Positions 34,261-42,395 of a stretch of DNA of 64,000 nucleotides are shown piece after piece; position 1 is the stretch's first letter, and the number at the start of each line of letters is the position of its first letter. The position numbers and the translations under genes were made by a program. The notes beneath the pieces are model-generated. The model saw only the letters and a program-made list of their open reading frames with translations, was not told where the DNA came from and did no database searches. This DNA comes from CAXXOK01 sp963675655 (GTDB lineage: Bacteria; Bacillota; Clostridia; Christensenellales; Aristaeellaceae), in NCBI GenBank assembly GCA_963675655.1, contig OY776489.1, positions 868,001 to 932,000 of the forward strand. Reading direction: 5' to 3'.

Positions 34261-34261
34261 G

Positions 34262-35056
34262 TTACACCCTCCTTTGCAGCCATGCGTTCAGCTCGTCGGG
34301 CGTGGAAAGCCCCAGGAACGAACGGATGGCGTCGTCCGCTACGCCGTAGGCGCCGGAGCAGGCGCAGGGCGAAGCTCCGCGCGGTTGATGCACTACCGCG
34401 CTAACCATGAAATGCGGAATATCCGCCTTTACGGGACTTGCGGCAAAATAATCCGCGCTGACAATGCGCTCCGCCGTGATGATCACCGTTTCGGAAGCAC
34501 GGGATAAAAGCACATCGTCATACTTGGGGCCTTCAATCAGTGCGTTGCCGTTTTCATCGGCCAACTGCACATGCAAAATACTCACGTTGGGGCGCATCGC
34601 CTTGACGGCGTTCAGCGTTTCTCCCGTAAAGGGGTCGGCAACGGGCGCAAAATAATCGTTCACCCTTACCAAATCGCTGATCTGCAGTCCGCGCACCGGC
34701 ATAAATGGAATCCCGTAGCTGGCGGCGCGCAAGGCGGAAATGACCGTGTAACATGCGTGTTCATGAGCCTGCACCGTACCGCCCTGTACCGCCTTGCGGT
34801 AGTGCTGGCATAGGGAGTACTCGGTTTCGTAGCTGATAAATCCCGCGTCCACGCTGGCAACGCAGCCCGCGAAGCAGAGTAGATCCACATCCATCCCTCC
34901 GGCGGTTTTCACCAGCCGCAGGCCCTGCTTGCGCTGTTTTGCCAATTCCATCACAGCGGCCATGGGCGCGCGGTTTAAGGTATTGCCGCCCAAACCGAGC
35001 AGCGCCCCATCCGGGATGCTCTGCACCGCCTGGGTTAAACCGGTCAGCTTGCTCAT
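34262..35056 (-). CDS. CoA-transferase-like subunit A
   Basis: A 264-residue partner of the following subunit. SIPDGALLGLGGNTLNRAPM is the CoA-binding GxGG-type loop of family I CoA-transferases, and AHEHACYTVISALRAASYGI followed by IPFMPVRGLQISDL corresponds to the central domain of GctA/IpdA, keeping an acidic residue. ATG 35056 follows a GAGG site; an upstream extension is open but without a fitting start. The pair could handle an acyl-CoA made by the pathway, for instance to release or shorten it. Confidence 0.85.
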   Translation of the reverse strand: MSKLTGLTQAVQSIPDGALLGLGGNTLNRAPMAAVMELAKQRKQGLRLVKTAGGMDVDLLCFAGCVASVDAGFISYETEYSLCQHYRKAVQGGTVQAHEHACYTVISALRAASYGIPFMPVRGLQISDLVRVNDYFAPVADPFTGETLNAVKAMRPNVSILHVQLADENGNALIEGPKYDDVLLSRASETVIITAERIVSADYFAASPVKADIPHFMVSAVVHQPRGASPCACSGAYGVADDAIRSFLGLSTPDELNAWLQRRV

Positions 35057-35097
35057 TAGGTCCGCCTCGTTTCCATTACAGTTTCCGGGGTGTGCCG

Positions 35098-36429
35098 CTA
35101 CTTGGCGGCGTTGGCAGCGATGTGTACGGCGTCCCACACAGTGGCGAAGGGCGGCGCGTACGCCAGATCGACCATGCCGATTTCGGCGGTGGACAGCCCC
35201 GCGTGAATAGCGGTGGCAAAAATGTCGCCGCGCAGTACCGCGCCCTTTTCCCCGGCGATGTTAGCGCCCAGCAGGCGCAGCGTGCGCTTTTCGTACAAAA
35301 GTTTAATCGTCAGCTTTGTCTGCCCCGGGTAATACCCCGGGTGATCATACGCGGTGACCAGTTTTACAGCGTAATCCAAATTCTTACGTACCGCGTCAGC
35401 TTCGCTAAGGCCCGTGCGCGCCATTTCCAAATCGCATACCTTAATGGCGGCAGTACCCAGCGCGCCTTTAAATACCTCGTGCGCCCCGGCCATATTGGCT
35501 CCGGCGATACGGCCGCATTTGTTGGCCACCGTGCCCAGCGGCAGAAAATAGTTTTCCTCGGCTACACGGTGCCAGCATACGGCACAATCGCCCGCGGAGA
35601 AAATATCCGGCAGGTTGGTGCGCTGCTCACGATCCACCTGAATGGCGCCGTTGCGTGCCATATCCAGCCCCGTACCCTTCAAAAAGCCCGTGGCGGGCAC
35701 CACACCGATAGCGACAAGCACCACATCCGCGCGGTACTGCGCCTTATCGGTATGCACCAGCCGGTGATCCGTCTCCTCTGTAAAAGAAGCAACCCGCTCG
35801 CGCAGTTTCAGCGTAACGCCTTTGCGCTCTAGCTCCTGCGCGGCCATTTCGGAAAATTCCGGTTCAAACGGCGTCAGCAGCCGATCGGACGCTTCAATCA
35901 GCGTTACCTTTTTGCCCAGGTGCAGCATCGCTTCGGCCATTTCTACGCCGATGTAGCCGCCCCCGACGATCACCACTTCGCCAATGCCCTGTAACTGGGC
36001 GATCTTTTCAAACAGGAGGCCGTCCTCCATGGTTTTTACATAAAATACAGAAGGCAAATCCGCGCCCGGTACATTGGGCATTACGGTTTCACAGCCTACG
36101 CCGATCATCAGCGTATCGTAGCTGTCCCAAAACAGCTCGCCGCTGTCGTGATTTTTCACCTGTACGCGTTTACCGGGCACATCCACCTGTACGGCCTCGT
36201 GCCGCAGAAAGGTACGGATTCCCATTTTGTCATACTGTTCGCGCGTACGGGCAATCAGTTTATTCGGGTCGGTGTTGAAGCCGCCGATAAAGTAGGGCAG
36301 GCCGCATGCGCCATAGGAGAGAAAATTTCCTCGCTCGTACACCACAACGTCCGTATCCGGCTTTTCCCGTTTCAGCTTGGAGGCTGCGCTCATACCCGCC
36401 GCTACGCCGCCTAAAACAATCGCTTTCAT
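35098..36429 (-). CDS. FAD-dependent CoA-disulfide reductase/NADH oxidase-like enzyme
   Basis: A 443-residue flavoprotein of the single-cysteine disulfide reductase family. The FAD loop (VLGGVAAGMSAASKLKR), active Cys in SYGACGLPYFIGG (near residue 43), NAD loop (VVIVGGGYIGVEMAEAMLHL) and FSAGDCAVCW are visible. It resembles the first domain of the fusion at 14308 but has no rhodanese or TusA parts. Within the BMC operon it may keep CoA in its thiol form or reoxidise NADH, both needed to keep an enclosed aldehyde dehydrogenase working. No encapsulation helix is obvious. Confidence 0.88.
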   Translation of the reverse strand: MKAIVLGGVAAGMSAASKLKREKPDTDVVVYERGNFLSYGACGLPYFIGGFNTDPNKLIARTREQYDKMGIRTFLRHEAVQVDVPGKRVQVKNHDSGELFWDSYDTLMIGVGCETVMPNVPGADLPSVFYVKTMEDGLLFEKIAQLQGIGEVVIVGGGYIGVEMAEAMLHLGKKVTLIEASDRLLTPFEPEFSEMAAQELERKGVTLKLRERVASFTEETDHRLVHTDKAQYRADVVLVAIGVVPATGFLKGTGLDMARNGAIQVDREQRTNLPDIFSAGDCAVCWHRVAEENYFLPLGTVANKCGRIAGANMAGAHEVFKGALGTAAIKVCDLEMARTGLSEADAVRKNLDYAVKLVTAYDHPGYYPGQTKLTIKLLYEKRTLRLLGANIAGEKGAVLRGDIFATAIHAGLSTAEIGMVDLAYAPPFATVWDAVHIAANAAK

Positions 36430-36478
36430 GTTTCACCCTCGCAGTTTTCGTTGTCGGCTCCGGCCGCAAACACTTTGT

Positions 36479-37342
36479 TTAGCGGTTCAGCCCCTGCAGG
36501 CGCGCGATTACGGCCTGCGTAATCGCCTGCACGTCTACTTCACTTTGCGCTTTGTCCGCCGCGCAGCCGCAACTCTGGTTCAGCAGCGGGGAAGCGCCCA
36601 CCGGCGAATTGCCGGCAATCACATCCTGCGTGTTGGTGGGCTTGGCCGAGCAGGGCGGAATACCACCGGAGGAGATACCCAGCTTGTTACGAATCTCAAT
36701 CAGCTCGTTTACCTGTTCACAGCTGAGTACGTTTGCCTTACCTATAATATTGCCCGTGTACATGATAACCATGGCGTAATGCTCGGTGGATTCCAGCCGA
36801 TACCACGCATCCATCAGCGTCGGGCCCCACGCCACCGCACCATGGTTGGCCAGCAGCAGCGCGTTATAGTCCTTGGCATAGGGAGCGATGGAGTCCGGTA
36901 TGCCCTGCGAGCCAGGCGCTTCATAATGTACGCAGGGCACGGTGCCCAAATTAACCAGCGCCTCGGGGTAGATGGCCTTGTCAAGCCCGATACCCGCAAT
37001 GGCAAACGATGTGCTGATCGGCGGATGCGCGTGGCACACGCCCATCGCCTCCGGATTTTCCAGATAGATGCGGATGTGCATTTTTACCTCGCTGGAAGGG
37101 CCGCGTTCGCCCTGGGAGAGCACAGTGCCGTCCAGACGCATCTTCACCAGCTGATCCTCGCTCATGAAGCCTTTAGATACGCCGGTGGGTGTGGTCCAGA
37201 TAATATCATCGTCCACCTTGCAGCTGATGTTGCCGTCGTTGGCCGCTACAAAGTTTTTGGTATACATCCGCCTGCCGATTTCAACAATCAGCTTTTTAGC
37301 CTCTTCATCCGTAGGGTATTTGCTAACACTGCGCATGTTCAT
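36479..37342 (-). CDS. Class II (zinc) aldolase with C-terminal encapsulation-like helix
   Basis: A 287-residue L-fuculose-phosphate-aldolase-family enzyme. Catalytic Glu85 (SSEVKMH) and zinc ligands His104, His106 (HAHPP) and His167 (ANHGAV) are intact. It cleaves a ketose 1-phosphate to DHAP and an aldehyde. After residue 215 come a Ser/Pro/Gly/Cys-rich linker and an amphipathic helix (EVDVQAITQAVIARLQGL) at the very end, typical of cargo targeting to a microcompartment. It is the first gene of the operon and the likely signature enzyme. Start could be ATG 37342 or ATG 37336; the AGG site fits the latter better. Confidence 0.9.
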   Translation of the reverse strand: MNMRSVSKYPTDEEAKKLIVEIGRRMYTKNFVAANDGNISCKVDDDIIWTTPTGVSKGFMSEDQLVKMRLDGTVLSQGERGPSSEVKMHIRIYLENPEAMGVCHAHPPISTSFAIAGIGLDKAIYPEALVNLGTVPCVHYEAPGSQGIPDSIAPYAKDYNALLLANHGAVAWGPTLMDAWYRLESTEHYAMVIMYTGNIIGKANVLSCEQVNELIEIRNKLGISSGGIPPCSAKPTNTQDVIAGNSPVGASPLLNQSCGCAADKAQSEVDVQAITQAVIARLQGLNR

Positions 37343-37395
37343 CACCTGTAATCTTTCATTATAATAAACGCCCTGTGAAATCCGTGTTCAGTATT

Positions 37396-37409
37396 GTTTA
37401 TACATAAAC
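37396..37409. promoter_or_regulatory. Palindromic LacI-type operator downstream of the BMC promoter
   Basis: GTTTAT-AC-ATAAAC has perfect 6-base arms and lies about 17-30 bases after the predicted transcription start of the BMC operon, where a bound repressor would block RNA polymerase. Confidence 0.65.
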
Positions 37410-37432
37410 AGGCCATCTAAACTACATTCAAT

Positions 37433-37461
37433 ATTATAAGTGGATCATGTACTGATGTCAA
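37433..37461 (-). promoter_or_regulatory. Consensus promoter of the BMC operon
   Basis: On the minus strand TTGACA (37456-37461) and TATAAT (37433-37438) match the sigma-A consensus exactly with a 17-base spacer. No closer competitor promoter has a good -35 box, though another TATAAT lies at 37358-37363. Confidence 0.8.
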
Positions 37462-37503
37462 CACTATCTTTCCAAAATGTTCATACTGAAAACCGCTAAA
37501 TAC

Positions 37504-37515
37504 TAAACACGTTTA
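37504..37515. promoter_or_regulatory. Second palindromic operator-like site
   Basis: TAAAC-AC-GTTTA has perfect 5-base arms and shares GTTTA/TAAAC half-sites with the operator at 37396, about 107 bases away. The two could allow looping by a tetrameric LacI-family protein. Confidence 0.5.
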
Positions 37516-37607
37516 TATGCAATATGAGCACTTTCCCTATATATTTCAACGCTTTTACCCGTTTTATTCTGTTTAGAATAATTACTAAAATTATTTTAAA
37601 CTTCTAC

Positions 37608-37636
37608 TTGCCTTTAGGAATAAAAGGTGTTATACT
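37608..37636 (+). promoter_or_regulatory. Promoter of the divergent sugar ABC importer
   Basis: TTGCCT (37608-37613) and TATACT (37631-37636) with a 17-base spacer lie 60 bases before the binding-protein gene. The whole 37346-37695 gap is AT-rich regulatory DNA. Confidence 0.7.
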
Positions 37637-37695
37637 GTGGTCAACAAGGGGGTCACGTCAACTGAAGCCCCAATGAATTTAATAGGAGGTTTACC

Positions 37696-38805
37696 ATGAA
37701 AAAGATCGTATCTCTGGTTTTAGCTCTCATAATGGTGTTTGCCTTGTGCACCACGTCCGTTGCCGAGACTGCCAATCCCGTTGAGGGAAAGAAGGTCGCT
37801 TACGTAATGTGGCTGTCTTCCTCCACCATTTTCCAGATGTGGAAGGATTCCTGCTCCGATCTGGCCGCTGCGCTGGATGTGCAGTTTGACTTCTTCTTCT
37901 GCGATAATGACATCAACAAATGGCAGGATACCATTGCCAGCTGCGCCGCCGCCGGATATGACGGCCTGATCGTCAGCCACGGCAATAAAGATGGTTCGTA
38001 TGTGTTCCTCAAAGGCATTACGGAACAGTACCCCGATATGAAGCTCGTTTGCTTCGACACCCAGTTCTACGCAGACGGCGAATACCAGAAGCTGCCTGGC
38101 GTAACCCAGCTCTTCCAGCAGGATAAGAGCCTTGTTACCGTTCTTCTGGACAAATTCGTTGCTGATTTCGGCGAAGGCGTGCGTCTTGTTAAAGTATGGC
38201 GCGGCCCGAACTACAACAGCCCGTTTGACCGCCGCGAAGTTGGTTGGGAAGAATACGAAGCAGCCGGCAAGATCGTGACCGTCGGCGAAATCCAGCCTCT
38301 GCAGGATACCGTTGATTCCGCTAACGTTGTATCCGCCGCGTATATGCAAGGCTTGAGCCGTGACGACGTGGACGGCATCGTGGTATACTATGATGCATAC
38401 GGCCAGGGCGTTTACAATGCGATCATCGAAAACGACAACTTCAACGGCAATATCGGCGCTGCGCTGCCGATGGCTTCCGTAGACATCGATCCCGTTGACG
38501 TAACCAACATGCTCACCCGCCCGGACATCTGGACCGCGGCCGGCACCACCGACTGGACCCTGAACGGCGAAATCGCAATGCGCTTGCTGCTGTTGGAACT
38601 GGCCGGCGAATATGACAAGATCTACGATCCCGCTTCCGGCGAATACGGTGTGGATGTTGTAGAAGTTCCTGGCTCCGCGATTCTGGCTTCCGATCTGCAG
38701 GCCGATTCCACGGTTGAGAATCTTGGCAACGTAGCACCCGATACCTACGGCAACCTCTCTTACCTGTCCGTTGCCGATTGGATGCCCGCCGAACTGATTC
38801 ACTAA
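37696..38805 (+). CDS. Sugar-binding protein of RbsABC-like transporter
   Basis: A 369-residue periplasmic-binding-protein-type sugar receptor of the RbsB/XylF group. A signal peptide (MKKIVSLVLALIMVFALCTT) ends near SVAET. KKVAYVMWLSSSTIFQMWKD, AGYDGLIVSHGNKDGS and VDGIVVYYDAYGQGVYNAII follow the alternating pattern of the two lobes. It starts after ATAGGAGG. It is divergent from the BMC operon and shares its control region, so it most likely brings in the sugar that the compartment consumes. The ligand cannot be read from sequence. Confidence 0.9.
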   Translation: MKKIVSLVLALIMVFALCTTSVAETANPVEGKKVAYVMWLSSSTIFQMWKDSCSDLAAALDVQFDFFFCDNDINKWQDTIASCAAAGYDGLIVSHGNKDGSYVFLKGITEQYPDMKLVCFDTQFYADGEYQKLPGVTQLFQQDKSLVTVLLDKFVADFGEGVRLVKVWRGPNYNSPFDRREVGWEEYEAAGKIVTVGEIQPLQDTVDSANVVSAAYMQGLSRDDVDGIVVYYDAYGQGVYNAIIENDNFNGNIGAALPMASVDIDPVDVTNMLTRPDIWTAAGTTDWTLNGEIAMRLLLLELAGEYDKIYDPASGEYGVDVVEVPGSAILASDLQADSTVENLGNVAPDTYGNLSYLSVADWMPAELIH

Positions 38806-38843
38806 GCCATAACCTAACAGCCATTTGAGCAATGTTACTTGAC

Positions 38844-38879
38844 AAGGAAGCGTCGGAGTATTTGCTCCGACGCTTCCTT
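38844..38879 (+). terminator. Strong hairpin between binding-protein and ATPase genes
   Basis: AAGGAAGCGTCGGAG and CTCCGACGCTTCCTT are perfect 15-base arms with a 6-base loop. No U-tract follows, so it is more likely a partial terminator or mRNA-stabilising stem that raises binding protein over ATPase. Confidence 0.7.
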
Positions 38880-38918
38880 CTTCAAAAACGTCGCTTCTGA
38901 AAAAAGAGAGGGAAATCC

Positions 38919-40439
38919 ATGGACAAACTTACGCTTGGTACACGAAATGTATCCATTGAATTTCCCGGCGTTAAGGCGTTGACGGACGTCAACTTTGAGG
39001 TCAGCACCGGCGAGATCCGCGCGGTAGTCGGCGCCAACGGAGCCGGGAAATCCACCCTGATGAAGATTCTAGCAGGCGCAAACCCCGATTATACGGGCGA
39101 AGTGTACCTGAACAATAAAGTAATCGACCTGCGCACCACCATGGTAGCCAAAAAGCACGGTATTCAGATTGTGTATCAGGAGGTCGATACGGCGCTGGTG
39201 CCCACTCTTTCCGTTGCGGAAAACGTAATGCTCAATAACTTGGTGATGGATTCGCACAATACCATCGTCAACTGGCCGCGGATGCGCCGCGACGCGCAGG
39301 AGATTTTAAAACGCCTGCATATCGACGTAAATGTTAAAAAGCTGGTACAGAACCTTACACTGGCACAAAAACAGATGGTGCTGATCGCCAAAGCCATCGC
39401 CTCGGAGTGCAATTTTCTGATTCTGGATGAGCCGACCGCACCCCTTAGCGATACGGAAACCGCGGAACTGTTTGACCTGGTCAAGCACCTGCAGGCCACC
39501 GAAAACATCGCGATCGTTTTTATATCGCACCGCATCAACGAAGTACTGCAAATCTGCGACCATTACACCGTCATGCGCAATGGCGAAATCGTGGATACGT
39601 CCCCCATCACCCCCGAAACCTCCACCAAGGAAATCGTAGAGAAAATGCTCGGCCGTACGTTTGAAGAGATTTTCGCCAAGGAAGAAGCCGAGATCGGCGA
39701 CGTCGCGCTGGAAGTATCCCACCTGTCCGGTGCGGACGGCAAGGTAAACGACGTCTCCATGAATGTTCGCCGGGGTGAGATTATCGGTATTGCGGGTCTG
39801 GTGGGCGCAGGCAAATCCGAACTGTGTAAAACGCTGTTCGGCGCATACAAGAAAACTGCCGGAACCATTACCCTGAACGGGAAACCGCTCAAAATAGACA
39901 CCCCCACACACGCCGTAAAAAACCGCTTTGCCCTCGTACCGGAGGAGCGGCGCAAGGAAGGCGTGCTGGTGCACGAAACCGTAAATTTCAACCTTTCAGC
40001 AGCCTGTTTGGGCCGGTTTTGTACACTCTCCTTCATTAACAGAAAAAAAACCGCCGCAAACGCAACGCATTTTGTGGATGATCTGGGTATCGCAACCCCC
40101 AGCATCAAGCAATATGTACGCAACCTGTCCGGCGGCAATCAGCAAAAGGTCGTCGTAGGCAAATGGCTGGCGGCGGATTGCGACGTATATATTTTCGACG
40201 AGCCCACCAAAGGTGTGGACGTCGGCGCAAAACAGGATATATTCCGATTAATCAACGAAATCAGCAAGCAGGGGAACTGCGTAATCTACGCCTCCTGTGA
40301 AAACGGCGAGTTGCTCTCGATTACGGATCGCATCTATGTGCTGTACGACGGCCATGTGATGGCGGAATTAAACACCGCAGATACCAACGAAGACGAGATT
40401 ATGCATTACGCAGTGGGCAGCAACGCTAAGTATGCTTAA
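38919..40439 (+). CDS. Sugar ABC transporter ATPase, RbsA/MglA type
   Basis: A 506-residue protein with two fused ABC ATPase halves. Half one has Walker A GANGAGKST, a degenerate signature (LTLAQKQMV) and Walker B FLILDEPT. Half two has a reduced Walker A (GLVGAGKSE), signature LSGGNQQKV and FDEPTKGVDVG. This asymmetry is normal for CUT2 sugar importers. It energises the permease encoded 43 bases downstream. Confidence 0.93.
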   Translation: MDKLTLGTRNVSIEFPGVKALTDVNFEVSTGEIRAVVGANGAGKSTLMKILAGANPDYTGEVYLNNKVIDLRTTMVAKKHGIQIVYQEVDTALVPTLSVAENVMLNNLVMDSHNTIVNWPRMRRDAQEILKRLHIDVNVKKLVQNLTLAQKQMVLIAKAIASECNFLILDEPTAPLSDTETAELFDLVKHLQATENIAIVFISHRINEVLQICDHYTVMRNGEIVDTSPITPETSTKEIVEKMLGRTFEEIFAKEEAEIGDVALEVSHLSGADGKVNDVSMNVRRGEIIGIAGLVGAGKSELCKTLFGAYKKTAGTITLNGKPLKIDTPTHAVKNRFALVPEERRKEGVLVHETVNFNLSAACLGRFCTLSFINRKKTAANATHFVDDLGIATPSIKQYVRNLSGGNQQKVVVGKWLAADCDVYIFDEPTKGVDVGAKQDIFRLINEISKQGNCVIYASCENGELLSITDRIYVLYDGHVMAELNTADTNEDEIMHYAVGSNAKYA

Positions 40440-40482
40440 AAATCCCCGGAAAATAGACTAAAGTAACAGGAGGAGATCCACC

Positions 40483-41487
40483 ATGCAAGCTGCGTTGGGC
40501 AAAAACACAACGGGATCCGGTAAAAAAGTACTCCGTTTCCTGCTGGATTGGGCCGTCATTATTACATTGGTGCTCTGTTTCGGTATTTTTACCCTCATTA
40601 AGGGCAGCAGCTTTATGTCGCAGAATAATATGATCAACATTCTGCGCGCTATGTCCATCACAACGGTATTTGGCATCGCGGCAACGGTGACGATGGCGCC
40701 CGATGGTTTCGATTTGTCCGCCTGCACGCTGGCAAGCTGCTCATCCTACGTGTTTGTGAGCATGTACCTGTGGTACGGCCTGCCGCTGTGGCTGTGCATC
40801 GTAATCACCATTTTGGCTACGATGGTTATGTACCAGCTGACCATGTTCCTCATCCTCGTTTGCAAAATCCCCGACATGCTGGCGACACTCGCGCTGATGT
40901 TCGTGCATCAGGGCTTGGGCCAGTGGTACATCGGCGGCGGCGCGGTTTCCACCGGCATGCGCTTGCCCAACGGCAACTCCCCCGTCCGTACCTCGCTGGA
41001 AGCTTCCTTCTCCGCCATCGGCCGCGCGCCGTGGATCATCATCATTATGTTGGCCTGCGTACTGGCCGCCTTTATCTTCCTTGAATACACCAAGCACGGC
41101 CGCTTCATTTATGCCATGGGCGGCAACCGGCAGGCTGCGAAGCTGTCCGGCATCAACGTAAAAGGCTATCGTTATCTGGCAGGCATGATCACCGCTATAT
41201 TCATCGCCATCGGCGGCATTTTGGTTGCTTCACGCGGCAGCTCGGCACAGGTTATGGGCGCCGATAACTACCTGATGCAGTCGCTTGCCGCTGTATTCGT
41301 CGGCCGCTCGGTCGGCGGTGCGGAAAAGCCGAACGCGCTGGGTACGCTGATGGGCGCCATGCTGGTGTCCACGCTGGAAAACGGCCTGACCATCTGCGCT
41401 GTATCCTACTACGTACTCCCCGCCGTCAAGGGCGCGGTACTGGCTCTTGCGCTGATCGCAGCGTACGCAGGCAAAAAGGAGCAGTAA
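40483..41487 (+). CDS. Sugar ABC transporter permease, RbsC type
   Basis: A 334-residue integral membrane protein with about ten helices of the CUT2 permease family. FGIAATVTMAPDGFDLSA at residues 60-80 matches the IDLSV-type motif of RbsC, and GRFIYAMGGNRQAAKLSGIN with VFVGRSVGG are typical later segments. ATG 40483 follows AGGAGGAG. It ends the importer operon, followed by a terminator. Confidence 0.92.
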   Translation: MQAALGKNTTGSGKKVLRFLLDWAVIITLVLCFGIFTLIKGSSFMSQNNMINILRAMSITTVFGIAATVTMAPDGFDLSACTLASCSSYVFVSMYLWYGLPLWLCIVITILATMVMYQLTMFLILVCKIPDMLATLALMFVHQGLGQWYIGGGAVSTGMRLPNGNSPVRTSLEASFSAIGRAPWIIIIMLACVLAAFIFLEYTKHGRFIYAMGGNRQAAKLSGINVKGYRYLAGMITAIFIAIGGILVASRGSSAQVMGADNYLMQSLAAVFVGRSVGGAEKPNALGTLMGAMLVSTLENGLTICAVSYYVLPAVKGAVLALALIAAYAGKKEQ

Positions 41488-41513
41488 TTATCCCCTTTAT
41501 CATTAAACATAGC

Positions 41514-41550
41514 AGCACGGTTTCACCCAAAAGGTGGAACCGTGCTTTTC
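41514..41550 (+). terminator. Terminator of the sugar importer operon
   Basis: AGCACGGTTTCACC and GGTGGAACCGTGCT pair with one wobble and are followed by TTTTC. Confidence 0.8.
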
Positions 41551-41734
41551 TGCGCAGCTGTTTAAAAATTCCGAAAGGCCAGGAAGCAAGGGTATCAACG
41601 GATTGATCTTGCGCCCTTGTAAGCGATCCCCCTTAACATCCCGACCGCCGATTGGGCTTTTAGGGCAAGCCGCAGTCCGTTTTTGCCCGCTGGGCGGAAT
41701 CGTGCTTAAATGTGAAAATCGCATTGGCAACCCA

Positions 41735-41784
41735 TTGACATAGCGACACGCGTGTCGTAAACTATATAGCGACACATGTGTCGC
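41735..41784 (+). promoter_or_regulatory. Promoter with two TetR-type operators
   Basis: TTGACA (41735-41740) and TAAACT (41758-41763) have a 17-base spacer. The perfect palindromes CGACACGCGTGTCG (41744-41757, in the spacer) and GCGACACATGTGTCGC (41769-41784, over the start point) share GCGACACR half-sites. The TetR protein encoded next should bind both and repress itself. Confidence 0.8.
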
Positions 41785-41813
41785 ATTTCTAATGACAAGA
41801 AAGGAGACAGAAG

Positions 41814-42395
41814 ATGCCGACAAAAGGGCAGCAGACCAGGCGATTCATACAATCCACCGCCAAGCAGCTGTTTTCCCAAAAGGGCTACGCCGTTGTAACC
41901 ATGAAGGATATTTGCGACGCGAGCGGGCTGAGCCGCGGCGGTCTCTACCGCCACTTCGGTTCTACCCGGGAGATTATGCTCGCCATCCTGACAGAGGATA
42001 AAACCCGGGCGCAGGAATCGCTGGAACGCGCACTGCAAAAAGGCATTCCCGCCACACAGCTGCTACATACCTTTTTGCAAAGCATCAAAGCCGATATACA
42101 AAGCGGCGAAAACCGCTTCTATTTTGCCGTTCACGAGTTTGCTTTTATTGAGCCATCGCAAAGCGGCTACATGCAAAGCCGTTTTGAAAGCGCAGTTACC
42201 ATGCTTTCCACACTGCTGCGCCACGGCCAGCAAACTGGCGAATACAAAGCCTTTGATGCTCCCACCGTTGCGGCGCACATCACGTTTTGCCGCGACAGCC
42301 TTGTTACCGCCTCCGCCTCCCTGCCGTTATCCGAAACCTTGATCGACCGGCAGCTGACATACCTTAGAAATTTGGTGATAGAAGATGAACCCTAA
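41814..42395 (+). CDS. TetR-family regulator
   Basis: A 193-residue TetR-type repressor. The helix-turn-helix lies in VTMKDICDASGLSRGGLYRHFGSTREIM (residues 25-52). The C-terminal helical domain should bind a small inducer that is not known. ATG 41814 follows AGGAGACAG. Two palindromic operators sit in its own promoter. The gene overlaps the acetyltransferase gene by 11 bases, so both are controlled together; an arrangement typical of inducible drug or metabolite detoxification. Confidence 0.93.
   Translation: MPTKGQQTRRFIQSTAKQLFSQKGYAVVTMKDICDASGLSRGGLYRHFGSTREIMLAILTEDKTRAQESLERALQKGIPATQLLHTFLQSIKADIQSGENRFYFAVHEFAFIEPSQSGYMQSRFESAVTMLSTLLRHGQQTGEYKAFDAPTVAAHITFCRDSLVTASASLPLSETLIDRQLTYLRNLVIEDEP

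Noticed and set aside
37480..37500. CcpA-type cre site in TGAAAACCGCTAAA
   Set aside because: The central CG is out of register with the cre consensus.
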